Positions 45,010 through 55,498 of a stretch of 64,000 nt of DNA are shown here, piece by piece. The translations under genes and the position numbers were made by a program. The DNA comes from Acanthosepion esculentum (Eukaryota; Mollusca; Cephalopoda; Sepiida; Sepiidae): positions 43,527,022 to 43,591,021 of the forward strand of contig OZ038492.1 of the NCBI GenBank assembly GCA_964036315.1, written 5' to 3'. Each line of letters begins with the position of its first letter. Within the stretch, counting starts at the first letter, position 1. The notes under the pieces were generated by a model, which was not told the DNA's origin, did no database searches, and saw only the letters and a list, made by a program, of their open reading frames with translations.

Positions 45010-45618
45010 ATGAGAGTAAAAAAAAAAAAAGAAAGGCAGGTGAAAACAAAATATAACCTGGAGAAAACAAAATTGAAAAGAGAAAACAAAATTGAAAAGA
45101 GAAAACAAAGAAACAATATAATAACCATTTTTGCCTGCAACTACGAAAGATATTTACCGTTGAATATTTTGTGCTGTTTTGACGTTTGTTTCTCATTCAC
45201 ATTCCCAACTTTATTTTGTAGTTTGTCTACTGTCTCCAGAAGCCTGCGCAGAAAAAAGGCTATTCAGACGAGAAAAGGTCATAGACTGAATCAACACAAA
45301 AGTTGGGACCGAGAGAATCCATCATCAACTTGTGCACATATTTCCGTTAAACATGATCGAATCTCTCGTCTTTGTAACCGAAAACGTTGCCCTCCTCCTC
45401 CTGATGCACATAAGCTACAGGCCACTGTCTTATGTGCCCACGCAAGCGTATCTTCTCCAAGCGTTGATGTCTTCAGAACTTGTCACGAAATGAAAAGAGA
45501 AATGGAGAAAATAAAAGGCAGCAAATTCAACTCAATATTTTTTCCCAAAAGTATTCGATTTTCCTTTCGTGAAACTTTTCAGAAAAGAAGCGGGAGTGAC
45601 TTTTACAGATTTTTCTAA
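45010..45618 (+). other. Unassigned 202-codon open frame, probably chance
   Basis: The first part (45010-45115) is a purine-rich Lys/Glu/Arg low-complexity run. The middle and end have mixed composition, including several Cys and His. I recognise no domain, signal peptide or repeat. There is no good start context, and no neighbour suggests a role. It could hide an exon beginning after TTTTGTAGTTTGTCTACTG-like pyrimidine-rich DNA near 45215, but this is speculation. Confidence 0.2.
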
Positions 45619-46034
45619 CCTTTGGGATTCATCAATGTGAGATATTCGGAAAATGGTTTTCCTTGTGTCCCACTTATCTTACCAGATACATACACACATA
45701 TATTTACAAGAGGACAGAAGCAATAATGAGAAATATCGTCAAATCTCAGACATGTGTATGCGCATGCTTACACACACATGCGCTTTTATAAAGCTTACAT
45801 ATACATACATAAACATATATACACACAACTCCGTAAGTCTGTCAATAACTACGTCGCATGATGATTTAAAATGTTTTGTTATACAAAGATTTATTGTTCG
45901 CATATATATATATATATGTCATTCGCAGACAGTACTGTTTCGCTGTACCACAGCTCCTCAGTGCGACTAGACATCCGAATGCCTCAAGCAAGGAACGAAA
46001 CCCGACCGATTTGGTGTCAGAGTTTCTACCACTA

Positions 46035-46560
46035 AGTTTGGTTTGTTTTGTTTTACGTCACATCAACCTCAATGGGCCAATTAATGCCGAAATATTTTTA
46101 TTGCTGGTAATACGTTTTTCTTCAACAGTCTATTTCTGGGAATATTTTTTCCTTGAAGAAATCTGTAGCTGGTCATATTTTTTCAAAGAATGTATAAACG
46201 TTTGCTGGTATTTTTTTAAAAGTATTTCCGATAATAATTTTTCCTTAAAAAATATTGCTGGTAATATTTTTTTTTATCTTTATTATTTTTTATTATTACA
46301 AAGTATTTCTGGTATTAAAACCTATGTTTACATAAGTTTGGGTGTTAACTATTTGCCCATAGCTGTGACCCTAACAGGTGCTACCACTCCGGGTCAGGGT
46401 GGACCTGCGAACACGAGCAATTAAGAGGTGGTTCCACGCTCTTCAAAACCTCCTGATCACAGGCCTTGCTGCTGGACGTAGTTTATCGTCTTACCCAGGA
46501 CTCGGATGTAGTTTATCGTTATACCCAGGACGACTACCACTAAGCTATCATCACTCGGCA
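46035..46560 (+). mobile_element. Dispersed repeat with internal TTGCTGGTAATATTT units (copy 2)
   Basis: Head GTTTTGTTTTACGTCACATC, AACCTCAATGGGCCAATTAA, then about six diverged units of the type TGTATTGCTGGTAATATTTT (46100-46315). The terminal block is CTAACAGGTGCTACCACTCC, GGGTCAGGGTGGACCTGCGA, and GACGTAGTTTATCGTCTTAC. The terminal block is the best conserved part and is shared with 63780-63925 and, more weakly, 28510-28560. Confidence 0.75.
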
Positions 46561-46622
46561 GAAACAGCTACTTCTAACGCATTGTTTTTACGAATGTAAA
46601 CAAACGCCAATCAATCAGAGTG

Positions 46623-46625
<3 letters not shown>

Positions 46626-46693
<68 letters not shown>
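46626..46693. repeat. (TA)n microsatellite
   Basis: About 68 bp of pure TA. Confidence 0.95.
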
Positions 46694-46695
<2 letters not shown>

Positions 46696-46810
46696 TTTCG
46701 ATAATGAGACAAATTCAAATCTCACGAAGGCTGATTTTTCGAGGTGACGTCTTGATTATATCAGCCTGGTGGGAAGTACCTGTAAACCGAACCACGAGTT
46801 GACCCAAGCC

Positions 46811-47016
46811 TTGTGAGGGGAATTGAGTAAAGCCGTCGGTTGTTAACTCAAAATCACAAGTCATCGTGACCGAAGTTTTGAGCGTACTATCTTTTTTTCA
46901 AATACCGATCTTGCCAAATAGATATTTGAAAAAAAGATAGTACGCTCAAAACTTCGGCCACGATGACTTGTGATTTTGAGTTAACAACCGACGGCTTTAC
47001 TCAGTTCCCCTCACAA
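46811..47016. mobile_element. Near-perfect inverted repeat of SINE sequence, 94-bp arms
   Basis: Left arm 46811-46904 and right arm 46923-47016 are reverse complements with two mismatches in 94 bp (near 46823 and 46870). The loop is 18 bases. The arms contain AAGTCATCGTGACCGAAGTT and TTGAGCGTACTAT, a body also found in the SINEs at 19.8 kb (plus) and 20.1 kb (minus). The two arms are far more alike than those dispersed copies, so this duplication looks recent. Confidence 0.85.
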
Positions 47017-47815
47017 TCTTTGCTAGATCTCTAAAGTCCCCTCAGTGCAGTTGTAGTGCATATTTGACGAAACCGGCTCACCTAAATAATAGATTATTCC
47101 CATTTAATAATATCAGTAGTACAAAAATACGGGATAACCAGCTGCCAACTGACATTTCTAATTAGAATTTTCTACCAAATGTACTTTGTGTATAAGTATT
47201 CTTTCTGAGACGCAGTATTACTTTTGTTTTTTATTTAATTGTTATGGTGTTGAAACCATAGAAAAATAACACAGACTCGGATATAAAGTTAAGCGGTATA
47301 TTATTCACGGAAACGTAGTACAAAGTATGTGGACTGGAGAGTACTTCTCTCACTGGTGTCCTGACTCACTCATTCATACACTCACTCGGTGATACACTCT
47401 TGGTGACTCTTTACTAGAAATTGGTAGCCACATTATATAAGTGTACAAGAGTCCATTTGTAGGTATGTCAGGTTCCCACAATATTAATGTTACCGTAGAT
47501 GTGAAAGTATATCAACGATGATGGGTCTTTCATGTACCATGGCCATTCAAAGACGTGGGCGATAGGTCTCTTTACAACTTCTACCTTTTTTCATCCTATA
47601 TGCATTGCGTTTGTAGTAGACGGACCAGAGATTGAGATCGCATCTGTCATACTACTAAATAAATGATCCAATGCTTTCATTCAAGTAGCTAGCTTAGTGG
47701 ATAAAGGGGGATAATTAATAATAAAATAAGAAAGAAACATGACGAGATATTCCGAATCATAGCCAGGGAGACGAGAGCACTAGGTTTGTAGATTAGATAA
47801 ATAATTCAGTATGAA
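47017..47815. other. No recognisable gene
   Basis: Part of it (about 47240-47560) is somewhat GC-richer, with LTR-like words, but I find no paired terminal repeats. No coding region. Confidence 0.4.
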
Positions 47816-47819
47816 GTTC

Positions 47820-47900
47820 ATTAAAATTCACCAGGATCAGCAGACACCTGAAGAAGACCGGAGGGCACATCATCCGAAACGTAGTGATAAAAGCCGTATA
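47820..47900 (+). mobile_element. Dispersed repeat with hammerhead-like core (best full copy)
   Basis: CACCAGGATCAGCAGACACC leads into CTGAAGA (47848-47854), a 21-base insert rich in G and C, and GAAAC (47876-47880), then GTAGTGATAA. Core strands are complete. Stem II pairing is poor in this copy, with CATCC against GACCGG. Confidence 0.5.
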
Positions 47901-48064
47901 TAATAGTAACTCATTTCACAAATTCACCGATAATTTATATATATATATACATACATATATATATATATACATACATATAAGAATAAATATAGTTTTAAGG
48001 TGTGCTATATCTATGGGATAAACTGCTCGATATCAGAGAAAGAGCGTATGTAAATATAAATATA

Positions 48065-48132
48065 AAAGTGAACATTGAAGTGAACCTTCACATGAAATAG
48101 TCTATCGCATCTGAATTTTCACTTCACTGTTC

Positions 48133-48137
<5 letters not shown>
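48065..48137. repeat. Short inverted repeat, 20-bp arms
   Basis: AAAGTGAACATTGAAGTGAA at 48065-48084 pairs with TTCACTTCACTGTTCACTTT at 48118-48137 with one mismatch. It is followed directly by a TA run. Confidence 0.75.

Positions 48138-48181
<44 letters not shown>
48137..48181. repeat. (TA)n microsatellite
   Basis: About 44 bp of TA. Confidence 0.95.
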
Positions 48182-48184
<3 letters not shown>

Positions 48185-50320
48185 ATATTTGGCATCAAAA
48201 TTCCTTTTAAAAATTGTTCGTTAAATATGAGAAAGAATGCTTAATCTTTTTATTTAGTTTTTGCCAGCGTTCTTACATTTTTTCCATTTGGTAAGTGTGA
48301 GCAGTACAAAAAGCTCTTTTGGCCACGTCTTTAGCAATTTTCAGGGTAGTTTGTTTTAGGTGTTGTCAATTTCTCTTCATGTGTTGACTGTTTAAGATGT
48401 ATTTTATATTTGTATGGCTTTGAATACTAGTAGGAGCGTTTATTCCGAGCCTTCGTGGTTGAGGGTAGATGGAATACGAGCGATCGTCTTCCGAATTCTT
48501 TTTAAACTTTCAACATTCCATTCCTACTGTTAAATAAAGGGAGGTTGATAGTGGAAAAGTGATGTTTAATGTCCAGTGCCTTTCTTAACCCGAGATGTTT
48601 CAAACAATGTAACTTATATTGAATTTTAATGTTTTTGAACAGAATTTTTCTTTAGGATTCGTGTAAATTGTGGACTGATAGATGTTTTTATAGCACTTTG
48701 ATCTGATAAGTGACCTGTGAGGTGTCTATTCAAGGAGGTGGTAGTACGTTCGAAAGTAGTGGCAGAAAGCTGGACAACAGACAATATCTGCATTCCTTTA
48801 TTCCCAGCAAACGGGAAAACACTGAGTAAACTAAGTAAAAAATAAATAAATTTTCTTTGTCCGTCATATTAAACGAAAGATATATGTATATATTTAGGGG
48901 GGGCGTTGTGAAGATTTTTTTATTCTTTTAACATCAATAATTTTATTTGACATCTGCAAATTTCTTGACGTAATTTTATGCAAATAAAATGTTCATAAAT
49001 TTAAAATTATTTTCAGTTCCTTTCTTGCTGTGATTTTCAGCGATTTTAATATCAAAGAAGTTATACTGTTTTTCCTCCTCGCCTTGTATATCATTAGATT
49101 TACCAATTATTAAATTCTACATGTTTCAATAGCAATAAAACTGTAAGCGTATTTCTGTTAAATCATTTAGGCTGTATGTATTATGACTGACCTCGGAAAA
49201 AATAATAACAGTAACTTCATTATCACCGTTCGATGATGACATCGTTTGGTATCTTCACAGGGAATTTAAAGCAATTAAAAGCTACTCATCAATTATCTCT
49301 ATAGGAAATTAAAAAGTATTTCAGAAAATTACATATAATTCATATTAAACTTAAAAGGTATTTTATGAAAGGCTGTGTATAAGTGTTTCCCTCCATGTAT
49401 TCTAAAAAGGTGGCAAGAGGACAGGAAAGTGGGGACTGATTACAAAATATCACCCTCTCATCACTTGCCTCTAATTACTTCCAGTGATAAACAAAACTCC
49501 TGATGTCCCTCCGTCCCTTCTTTCGCATCCACCTACACTACCTTCAAAATAATTCACTTATGTCTGCTCGGGGATAGTAATACTTTACTGTCTGTTTGAG
49601 TGATAAACAAATCTCCCGAAATTCTTCATCTATACTCTAACAACTTTCATTAATATCCAAAGCTTCTGATATATATTCCCACCCACCAATTAAGCTTCCC
49701 CACCCTCAGAACATTTAACCTATGTCTGTGCGGTGATATACCGTCGCCTTTAATATAACTGTTCGACGATAACAGTCGCACCCAATCATGTATTTGCAGC
49801 GTTGTATGGTTTATTTATGCTTAAAAAATACTATTCTGAATCCAGATGGAAGCTAATCGTCGTTCGTCGTCTCTGTAGACTGTCGTTTTAGATGAAGTCG
49901 ACGAGTTCCCCTCATGGTGGATGGATTCTCGTGTGGCTGATCAACATAAGAATGCCATAATTTGCTGGAAGTAAGACGTCTGAAGACTATCTTCGATAGT
50001 AGCATGTTGTTCGACGTCGTTCCTATGGCAGCTGGGAAAAAATCTTACTCCTGTGGTGTGAGCAACGTATATGCAGGAAACTCAGTATCACCAGTCAACT
50101 CTTCTACTTGATTAGGGAATATATTACCGGTCTTCTGTAGTCTCTGTACTGATGTACAGACCATCGACAGCCATTTCGCCAAACTTCAATTTACTGAAGA
50201 ACCTACGTCGCAGGAGTAGGTAGGGGATGACTTGACTGACCCAATGTGATTACCGTCCAACAAACATGGTATCGACGGTCGTTGATTTTCAACGGTTCTG
50301 AATTTGTGAGGTACCTTATA
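48182..50320. other. No recognisable gene
   Basis: AT-rich DNA. From about 49870 the GC content rises slightly and words such as GTCGACGAGTTCCCCTCATG appear, but I find no domain or known repeat. Confidence 0.45.
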
Positions 50321-50324
50321 GTGA

Positions 50325-50640
50325 TTTAAGCGTAGCTTAATTGTGGCACAAGGTCATGAGTATAGAGCTCCCAGTGAGAACCGAACTCGATATTCAGTCA
50401 TAATTGATCTAATGAGACAAGATACCACATTGGAGTGCTCCCTAATGATTTTCTAAGCGTAGCTTAGATGTGGCACAAGTCGAAAGTATGAGGATCCAAG
50501 GTGGTTTTCTAAGCGTAGATTAGATTTGCCACTAGTCCGAATATATGGGATGCCAAGTGAGGAACAAACTCGATTTTCAGTTGTAATTGATCTAGCGAGA
50601 ACCAGCGTGTTAACCATAACATGCGGTACCTTATACCACC
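50325..50640 (+). repeat. Short tandem repeat with TAAGCGTAGCTTA motif
   Basis: TAAGCGTAGCTTAATTGTGG at 50327, TAAGCGTAGCTTAGATGTGG at 50455 and TAAGCGTAGATTAGATTTGC at 50508 each start a unit. Longer units continue with CAGTGAGAACCGAACTCGAT (50373) or AGTGAGGAACAAACTCGATT (50555) and a TAATTGATCTA block. The first unit is about 128 bp; the second is cut to about 53 bp. The motif is a 5-bp inverted repeat around GTA. Confidence 0.7.
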
Positions 50641-51499
50641 GTTATAACCTGAGGATTCCTTGGAAACGAAAGACTTGGAAAGCTCTAAGTATTCACAAAT
50701 GGCGACCATATGTTAACCAGTATTTGTAACCGTATTTAAGCATTGAAAAACACACTGGCTTGTAGATGCGAACCTTGGTCTTACTGATGAAATTCCTGTT
50801 CGAGAAGACTTTTGAAAAGCCGTCCAGATGAATGAGAGGTTCGCCAGATTCTACACTGAATCTCTGTCAGATCATGACATTTAGTAGGCACGGAATACAG
50901 TTAATACTCTGGTAGCGAATCATCGGGAAATTATCGCACTTCGATCTACATTTTAATCAGTCTATAAGAATCGACTTCTTGTAAGGTTGAATGCACGTTT
51001 CGCCGTAGGTTTTGCTTGGTTAACAAGCTATCATGCAATAGGTTATAGTCTAACTTAAATCTTCCATATATTCAGTCAATGTCGCTCGATCAATTTCGTT
51101 GTTCAGGCATGAAATTACATCCCCGCTAAATCCCATCTATCATCAATGATTTTATTCAAGCATGTAGATATCCATTCAAATCATTATATCGTAACTCATT
51201 ATTCTTTAGTTCCATAAAAGTATATTGAATTTTTTTCAGAATTTGTGCCAATGAAAATCAATAGCAGTAACTACTCCAAATTTTTATTGAAATAAACTAT
51301 TTTTTTCTGATTTAATTCCGAAATCAAAGATTTATATTTCTTTACAATGAATGGAATTTTCAAAAGAATCAAAATTCCTTATAGTTTTCTCCATTTATGA
51401 TCATTATTTCATTTTTTCAAAAGATTTTTCAATGCAATGACACTGAGACATTGTATAATATCTGAAACTGTAATTAGCCTTCGGCCCTGTTTGATACTT
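50641..51499. other. No clear gene; faint coding-like stretch near 50755-50950
   Basis: One frame gives THWLVDANLGLTDEIPVRED and MNERFARFYTESLSD with few stops. It looks like a decayed coding fragment, but I cannot assign it. Confidence 0.3.
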
Positions 51500-53400
51500 T
51501 TCAGTTTTAAAGGTAAGAAAATTTGTTTTGTTTTTTTTCCTTTAATATTTAGGTTGTTTTTCGTTATGGCTTCCATCGTAATAATAAAATATCTTTTTTC
51601 TATCATTTATTCATATCTTTCTCCAGTCATTCATTTTCCAACTTTTTCCTCTCTTACATTTTTAGTACATGGATTCATTTTTCATTTCTATGTTGTTTGT
51701 TTGATTTGTTTAATTGTTTTTTCATACATTCGTGTATTCTTATTTTTCTTAACCCGTTTCATTGTTTTACGTTTTTTTTCAGACATTCCTTACTATTCTT
51801 TTCATCATTTCCTTTCTTTCCTGCTCATTTTTATTTGTTCTTTGTTTCCTTTCTTACTTAGTCCTTTTTCTTTCTTACTTACTTTCTTTTTTCTTCCTCT
51901 TTCTTACTTTGTCTTTTCTCTTTCTTACTTCTTTTTCTCTTATTTTTTCTTCCCTCTTTCTCACTTCTTAATTACTACCTTTTTCTTTTTTTACTGATTT
52001 TCTTTCTTAGTCCCTCCTTTTCTTTTTATGTCTTTTTCTTTCTTTCTACGGATTCTTATACAATTTAACTGCAATATTATACTTCGATATTTTACATGTC
52101 TTTAATTTGTTACATATTTTCCATCATCTGCTTTCTTTTGTTACGTATTTATTAACTTTATTTCTTACCTCTTTTTTCGTATTTCGCGCTTTTTTTATTT
52201 CATCTTTCTTAGCTTCTTTTCATAGCTGTTTGTTTAAAAGAATCGATTTCTTTCTCCCTCCTTTTCTTTCTTTCTTGCTTTCCTTTTGTGCCTTTATTTC
52301 TCTCTTTTTTCTCTCTCCTTTTCTTTTTTCTTCATCCTTTTCTTTTCCTTCTTTTTCTTTAGCCCCCTCCTTTTTTCTTCCGTTTCCTCCTCCTTGTTTT
52401 TTTTTCTTCCTTTTCATTCATTTTTTCATCCTCCTTTTTTTTCCGTATTTTGTATACTTTCCTACTCATTTTTCTTCTTTTTCTTCCTTTTCTTTTTTCT
52501 TTTTCCTCCTTTTATTCTGCCTTTCCATTCTTTTTCATCCTCTTTTTCTTTCGGCCTTTTCATACTTTTCTCATTTCTTTCTTTTTTTTGTTGTTTTTCT
52601 TTTTCGTTTTTTTCCTCCTAATTTCTTTCGACCTTTTCTTTTTTCATACTTTCTTTCTCATTTCTTTCTTTTTGCCTCTTTTGTTTTTCATTTTTCCTCC
52701 TCCTTTTTTCTTCCTTTTCTTTTTCCTCTTCCAATTTTCTCCTTTTTCCTTTTCTTTCTTTTTCACCTCCTTTTTCTACATTTTCTTTCTTTCCCCCCTC
52801 TTTCTCTTTCTTTCGTTTTTCTTTCTCCTTTTTTCCATACTTTCTCCCTTACTTCTTTCCTTTTTTACATTATCTCTATCATTTTTCTCTAATTATGTAT
52901 TTATTCATTCTATTCTTTCTCACATTCTTTTTCTTCCTCTTTAATCCTTTTCTTATTATTTACATGTGCTGTTGGTTTAAATCTTGCTTTTATTTTATTC
53001 TTCGGGTGTCTTCATAGTTTCCTACAGAACTTAACTGAAATGTTATAAGCTCGTTTTGTAGACTTTCTTTTCCTTTTATGTTTACGGCATTATCTTCCAT
53101 TTCTCATTTTGGATTCAGATTTCATTATTCATGCTTTTTCCTTCATTTTTCTTAGATTTCAAATGTTTTAATTATTTTTCATATTTTTCTTCACTCTGTA
53201 ATGATAGATTCTTGCTCTATTTTCTTTTTTTCCGATTCTCAATACTTTTTTAAAAATTTATTTTTAAATTCGCTTTACAATTATTGAACTTTTCCATCTG
53301 CTGTCGATTTTTACGTTTCTTTATGCGTCTTTCATATTTTTTGTAATGTCTTCTCCCACTTTCTTTTCATCGGTTTTTTTTCTTTTGTTAAAATTCCTTA
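51500..53400 (+). repeat. 1.9-kb pyrimidine-rich tract
   Basis: The plus strand is nearly all C and T, with TTTCTTTC and CCTCCTTTTT words. This creates plus-strand open frames up to about 260 codons made almost wholly of Phe, Leu, Ser and Pro. No start context, domain or reading-frame constraint is visible, and overlapping frames are equally open. Not a gene. Confidence 0.85.
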
Positions 53401-54452
53401 AATTTCAGTAATAAAAAAATTATATTAATGACGCCGAGATTTCTTTCTGGAGGAAATCCAAATTTATCAATACAGTTTTTGTTCGGTAAAAATTAAAAGA
53501 TAATATTGCAGTGAAAGAAAAGAGCACACTCTCCCCATCTATAACTATTTTAATACATCAAATATTAAGATTTCGAAAATAGATGGTTTTCCGTAATTTA
53601 TCGAATCTATTTTCATCCGGAACAGAATAATGTCGACCAATTCCGTGAAGCTTCAATAGCCGACAGCTAAAGATATCCAGAAGAAAAGAATGGAGGAAAA
53701 TAATTCCCTTTTTTTAATTCATCAAGTTAAAGGTTTCTCTGAAGGCAATTTCTATTTGCAAATAACGATTTAGTCAATTTGAAAAGCCATTGTGAACCAA
53801 TCGTGTGAATTATTGTTGCGAAAACGCATACACATATATAAACGCACGCAAACACGGATTCTGGGATACACAAGGACACAAAGCTACAGAACAAATGCGA
53901 TAAAACAAGTTTTACAACATGCATATGTTTACATACAAAGGAATTTCATTTAATAAAACCTACCATACATACACATACCTGAGGGAGAAGAGAAAGACGT
54001 ATTCTCATTGGGGAGGTGAGGCCACACATCTACAATTCGGTGCCATACGAAAATACTGCGAATACCTTCTTTACAATAACAGTCAGAACTCGCCTCCTCA
54101 AATCTATCCAATAAAAAAATAAATAAATAAATAATTAACATTAAAAACCGTCACACCTACCTTAGGCCACAACACACAAGTTCTACAAAACTCACCAATT
54201 GTCTGGCTACCATGATGCAAAGTCAAAATCTTGGACCATATTTCTTGCAAAATGAACTGCGGATAATTTGATGGAATGTCCTCTTTGTCTGAGAAGGTTT
54301 ATGTGTAATTTCGATAAGTCGAACATTAATTTTAATCGACACAAAATATGCTATCTTTTATAATATTAGATTATATAGGATAGATAACGTCCGCTTCTTA
54401 TCAAATGTAGATATAATAGGCCGATGAATGAAATTTGAAATGACGAAATTTA
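53401..54452. other. No recognisable gene
   Basis: AT-rich DNA with short frames. Nothing recognised. Confidence 0.5.
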
Positions 54453-54454
54453 TA

Positions 54455-54573
54455 CAGGGTGGTCCGAAAATCTTGTTACCGCTACATAATATAATTTTCT
54501 ATTTCTGAAGGCTGACACGACATCCTACAATTCTGAAGAGAGGTAGGGGTGACAAGTCTTTCAGATCACCCTG
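54455..54573 (+). mobile_element. MITE with CAGGGTGGTCCGAAA ends (copy 1)
   Basis: Left end CAGGGTGGTCCGAAAATCTT and right end AAGTCTTTCAGATCACCCTG are inverted repeats of each other, flanked by TA on both sides. Length is about 119 bp, with the inner block AATATAATTTTCTATTTC. TA target and end sequence are as in Tc1/mariner non-autonomous elements. A second copy in the opposite orientation lies at 61636-61753. Confidence 0.75.
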
Positions 54574-54863
54574 TAGAGTGGGAATATTGACCCCAAACAG
54601 GTAAATACTGTTATTCTTTAGTTCATTAATACATTTTATGCGAATTTTAAGGTTATATCTCTTCATGTCTCACTATAGATTACCTTTTTTTATTTCCTGA
54701 GAGTTGTTATGGCTTCGATATATTCACCATATAAATAGCAGAGGATAAAGCTGGTAGGTAAAATGAAAACTGACCTTGAGGGCAAGTTATTGGGTTCATC
54801 TCCCTCCCCTTTCATCGTTTCATTATTAGAATTTTAATTTATTATTATCGTCATCCAATTTTT

Positions 54864-55098
54864 ATGGTGTGGGCGCGTTTTTGTAGGTTCCCCTTGTTAG
54901 GATGTGGTATTATGGTGTATGGAGGATTGAATGGTGACGGACGAGTTCTTGTGGTGAATGTGTCAATTGTAATGTATGAATGGGTCGCGAATCTGATTAG
55001 CTCGGTATAGGATAGTTAGTTACGACCAGCCTTTACCCCTCCCCCTCTTTCGGCCTTGTGTCACAATTTCTGTATGTTCAGAAATAAATCTTCTGACC
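54864..55098 (+). mobile_element. Tx1-type LINE 3' tail, upstream copy
   Basis: Matches the tail of the following LINE at 60594-60825: TTTTTGTAGGTT/TTTTTGTAGGTG, GGATTGAATGG, GAGTTCTTGTGG, GAGGATAGTTAGT / ATAGGATAGTTAGT, GACCAGCCT, TTTCGGCC and AATAAAT near the end. The same tail ends the minus-strand copy at 31590-31800. Here it immediately precedes the 5' region of the next copy, with only the tail of the earlier element left. Confidence 0.75.
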
Positions 55099-55498
55099 TC
55101 GCGGGCAAGACACTTCAGTTACGTAAGACCGCTATTGGCTTTTTCATTTGCAACCAGAGTTACTGAGTTTGGAAAAATCACTGCGTTTGAACTGGTAAGT
55201 TTATTTTGCTATTTTCGCAACCGTTTTCAATTTTTCAGTTCTTCTCTTTTTTTTCTTTTATTTTTTTGTGCATATTAGTATTTATACATTTTTTGTTTCT
55301 TTTCTGTTTATTTCCTTTTTGTATTTTGACCCTCCCCCGGTTTTATTTAACTTTTCGTATTTCTTTGTTTGACTTTTTACGTGTTTACTGGCTTTATTTT
55401 TCCACGTTCTTGTGTTATTTGGTTCTTAAAATCCTGTTGTGTATCTTATGCCCGTTTAAAAAAAATTACATAGGTAAAGTTAAATTTGTTCAGCCACC
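55099..55498 (+). mobile_element. Tx1-type LINE, presumed 5' untranslated region
   Basis: Lies between the upstream 3' tail and the ORF1 start. The stretch 55200-55450 is T-rich. It should hold an internal promoter if this is the true 5' end, but I recognise no motif. Only the position supports the call. Confidence 0.4.

Noticed and set aside
47240..47560. A second solo LTR
   Set aside because: Composition is suggestive, but I could define neither ends nor a target-site duplication.
52107..52892. Plus-strand open frames of up to about 260 codons in the 52-kb region
   Set aside because: They consist of Phe, Leu, Ser and Pro from a C/T-only tract; several overlapping frames are equally open and there is no domain.
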